From positions 1 through 14,922 of the forward strand of contig CAKQXG010000040.1 in the NCBI GenBank assembly GCA_934281515.1: 14,922 nucleotides of DNA, given 5' to 3'. How positions within the stretch are numbered: position 1 is the first letter of the stretch; every line of letters begins with the position of its first letter. Source of the stretch: an uncultured Clostridia bacterium. Its GTDB lineage: Bacteria > Bacillota > Clostridia > Christensenellales > CAG-314. Under the pieces are notes generated by a model. That model did not search any database. It saw only the letters and a list, made by a program, of their open reading frames with translations, and was not told where the DNA came from. The translations under genes were made by a program, and so were the position numbers. Positions 14,642 to 14,922 of this stretch are shown piece by piece.

Positions 14642-14922
14642 ATGAATTACGATACGTTGCTTGCAACCCTTCAGGGGTGCGCAGAAGAAAAATACAAGAC
14701 ATTTAACGACGGCATTGTCAACAGCGGTTTACGCTCGATGGGTGTACGACTGCCGACTGTCCGTAAGATTGCAAAAGACGTTAGTCTTGACGACGCGTTG
14801 AGTTACCCCGTCAACGAATGGCTGGAAGTGGACACCGTTATCGGCATGGTGGTGTCGGGCGCAAAATTGCCTTTTGCCGACAAAGCACCGTTGCTGGTGC
14901 GGTTTGCCGACATTATCGAAAA
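14642..14922 (+). CDS. AlkD-like DNA alkylation repair protein, 3' partial
   Basis: Start of a HEAT-repeat DNA glycosylase-like protein; the AlkD/AlkC group excises alkylated bases such as 3- and 7-alkylpurines. The first 93 residues are visible before the window ends. The pattern NYDTLLATLQGCAEEKYK, then SMGVRLPTVRKIAK, then a VDTVIGMVV segment, matches the N-terminus of the family, where the GVR-P--R-IAK stretch is conserved. Whether the catalytic Asp and DNA-contacting residues are present cannot be seen. The ribosome binding site is weak (AGGGAAAGTGAAG within 14625-14636). It probably has its own promoter after the acpP terminator, perhaps under a palindromic operator. Family assignment is from memory of the pattern, without a search. 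Confidence 0.8.
   Translation, partial: MNYDTLLATLQGCAEEKYKTFNDGIVNSGLRSMGVRLPTVRKIAKDVSLDDALSYPVNEWLEVDTVIGMVVSGAKLPFADKAPLLVRFADIIE

Overview
The window is a continuous stretch of bacterial chromosome dominated by a division and cell wall (dcw) cluster read entirely on the + strand. The gene order is PBP2/FtsI (5' end outside the window), murE, mraY, murD, ftsW, murA, a divergent ftsQ/divIB, ftsA, ftsZ, then asnS. The meso-diaminopimelate type MurE (DNPR motif), the AGGAGG-type ribosome binding sites, murA inside the cluster and the AT-rich intrinsic terminators all suggest an anaerobic Bacillota, most likely a Clostridia-like gut lineage with roughly balanced GC. This placement is inferred from style and gene order only; no marker was searched.

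Region by region: 2-1447 is the PBP and 1530-1581 a hairpin terminator. From 1632 to 7718 lies a tight operon (murE-mraY-murD-ftsW-murA) with gaps of 32 and 1 bases followed by overlaps of 8 and 13 bases. A 398-base gap holds probable terminators and a near-consensus promoter at 8039-8067 that starts a second unit, ftsQ-ftsA-ftsZ-asnS (8117-12864). Next is a 533-base AT-rich region packed with hairpins and two 67-base direct repeats. It is followed by a small Cys/Lys/Asn-rich protein gene with its own terminator, a possible small cysteine-rich gene on the - strand, acpP with a consensus promoter and terminator, and the start of an AlkD-like DNA alkylation repair gene cut by the window end.

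Together the main genes make and polymerise lipid II at the septum. MurA makes the committed precursor, MurD and MurE add D-Glu and meso-DAP, and MraY loads the muropeptide onto undecaprenyl phosphate. FtsW (glycosyltransferase) and the PBP (transpeptidase) polymerise and cross-link it, while FtsQ, FtsA and FtsZ build and anchor the divisome. The usual murF, murG, murC and murB are absent from the cluster.

The core of the window is ordinary and well conserved. The less explained material is intergenic: a dispersed family of GGGGAAGGAAAA-type hairpins, the direct repeats after asnS, two palindromes lying on promoters, and two small cysteine-containing ORFs. I see no CRISPR array, tRNA, rRNA, insertion sequence or phage gene, and no strong case for a new defence or metabolic system.
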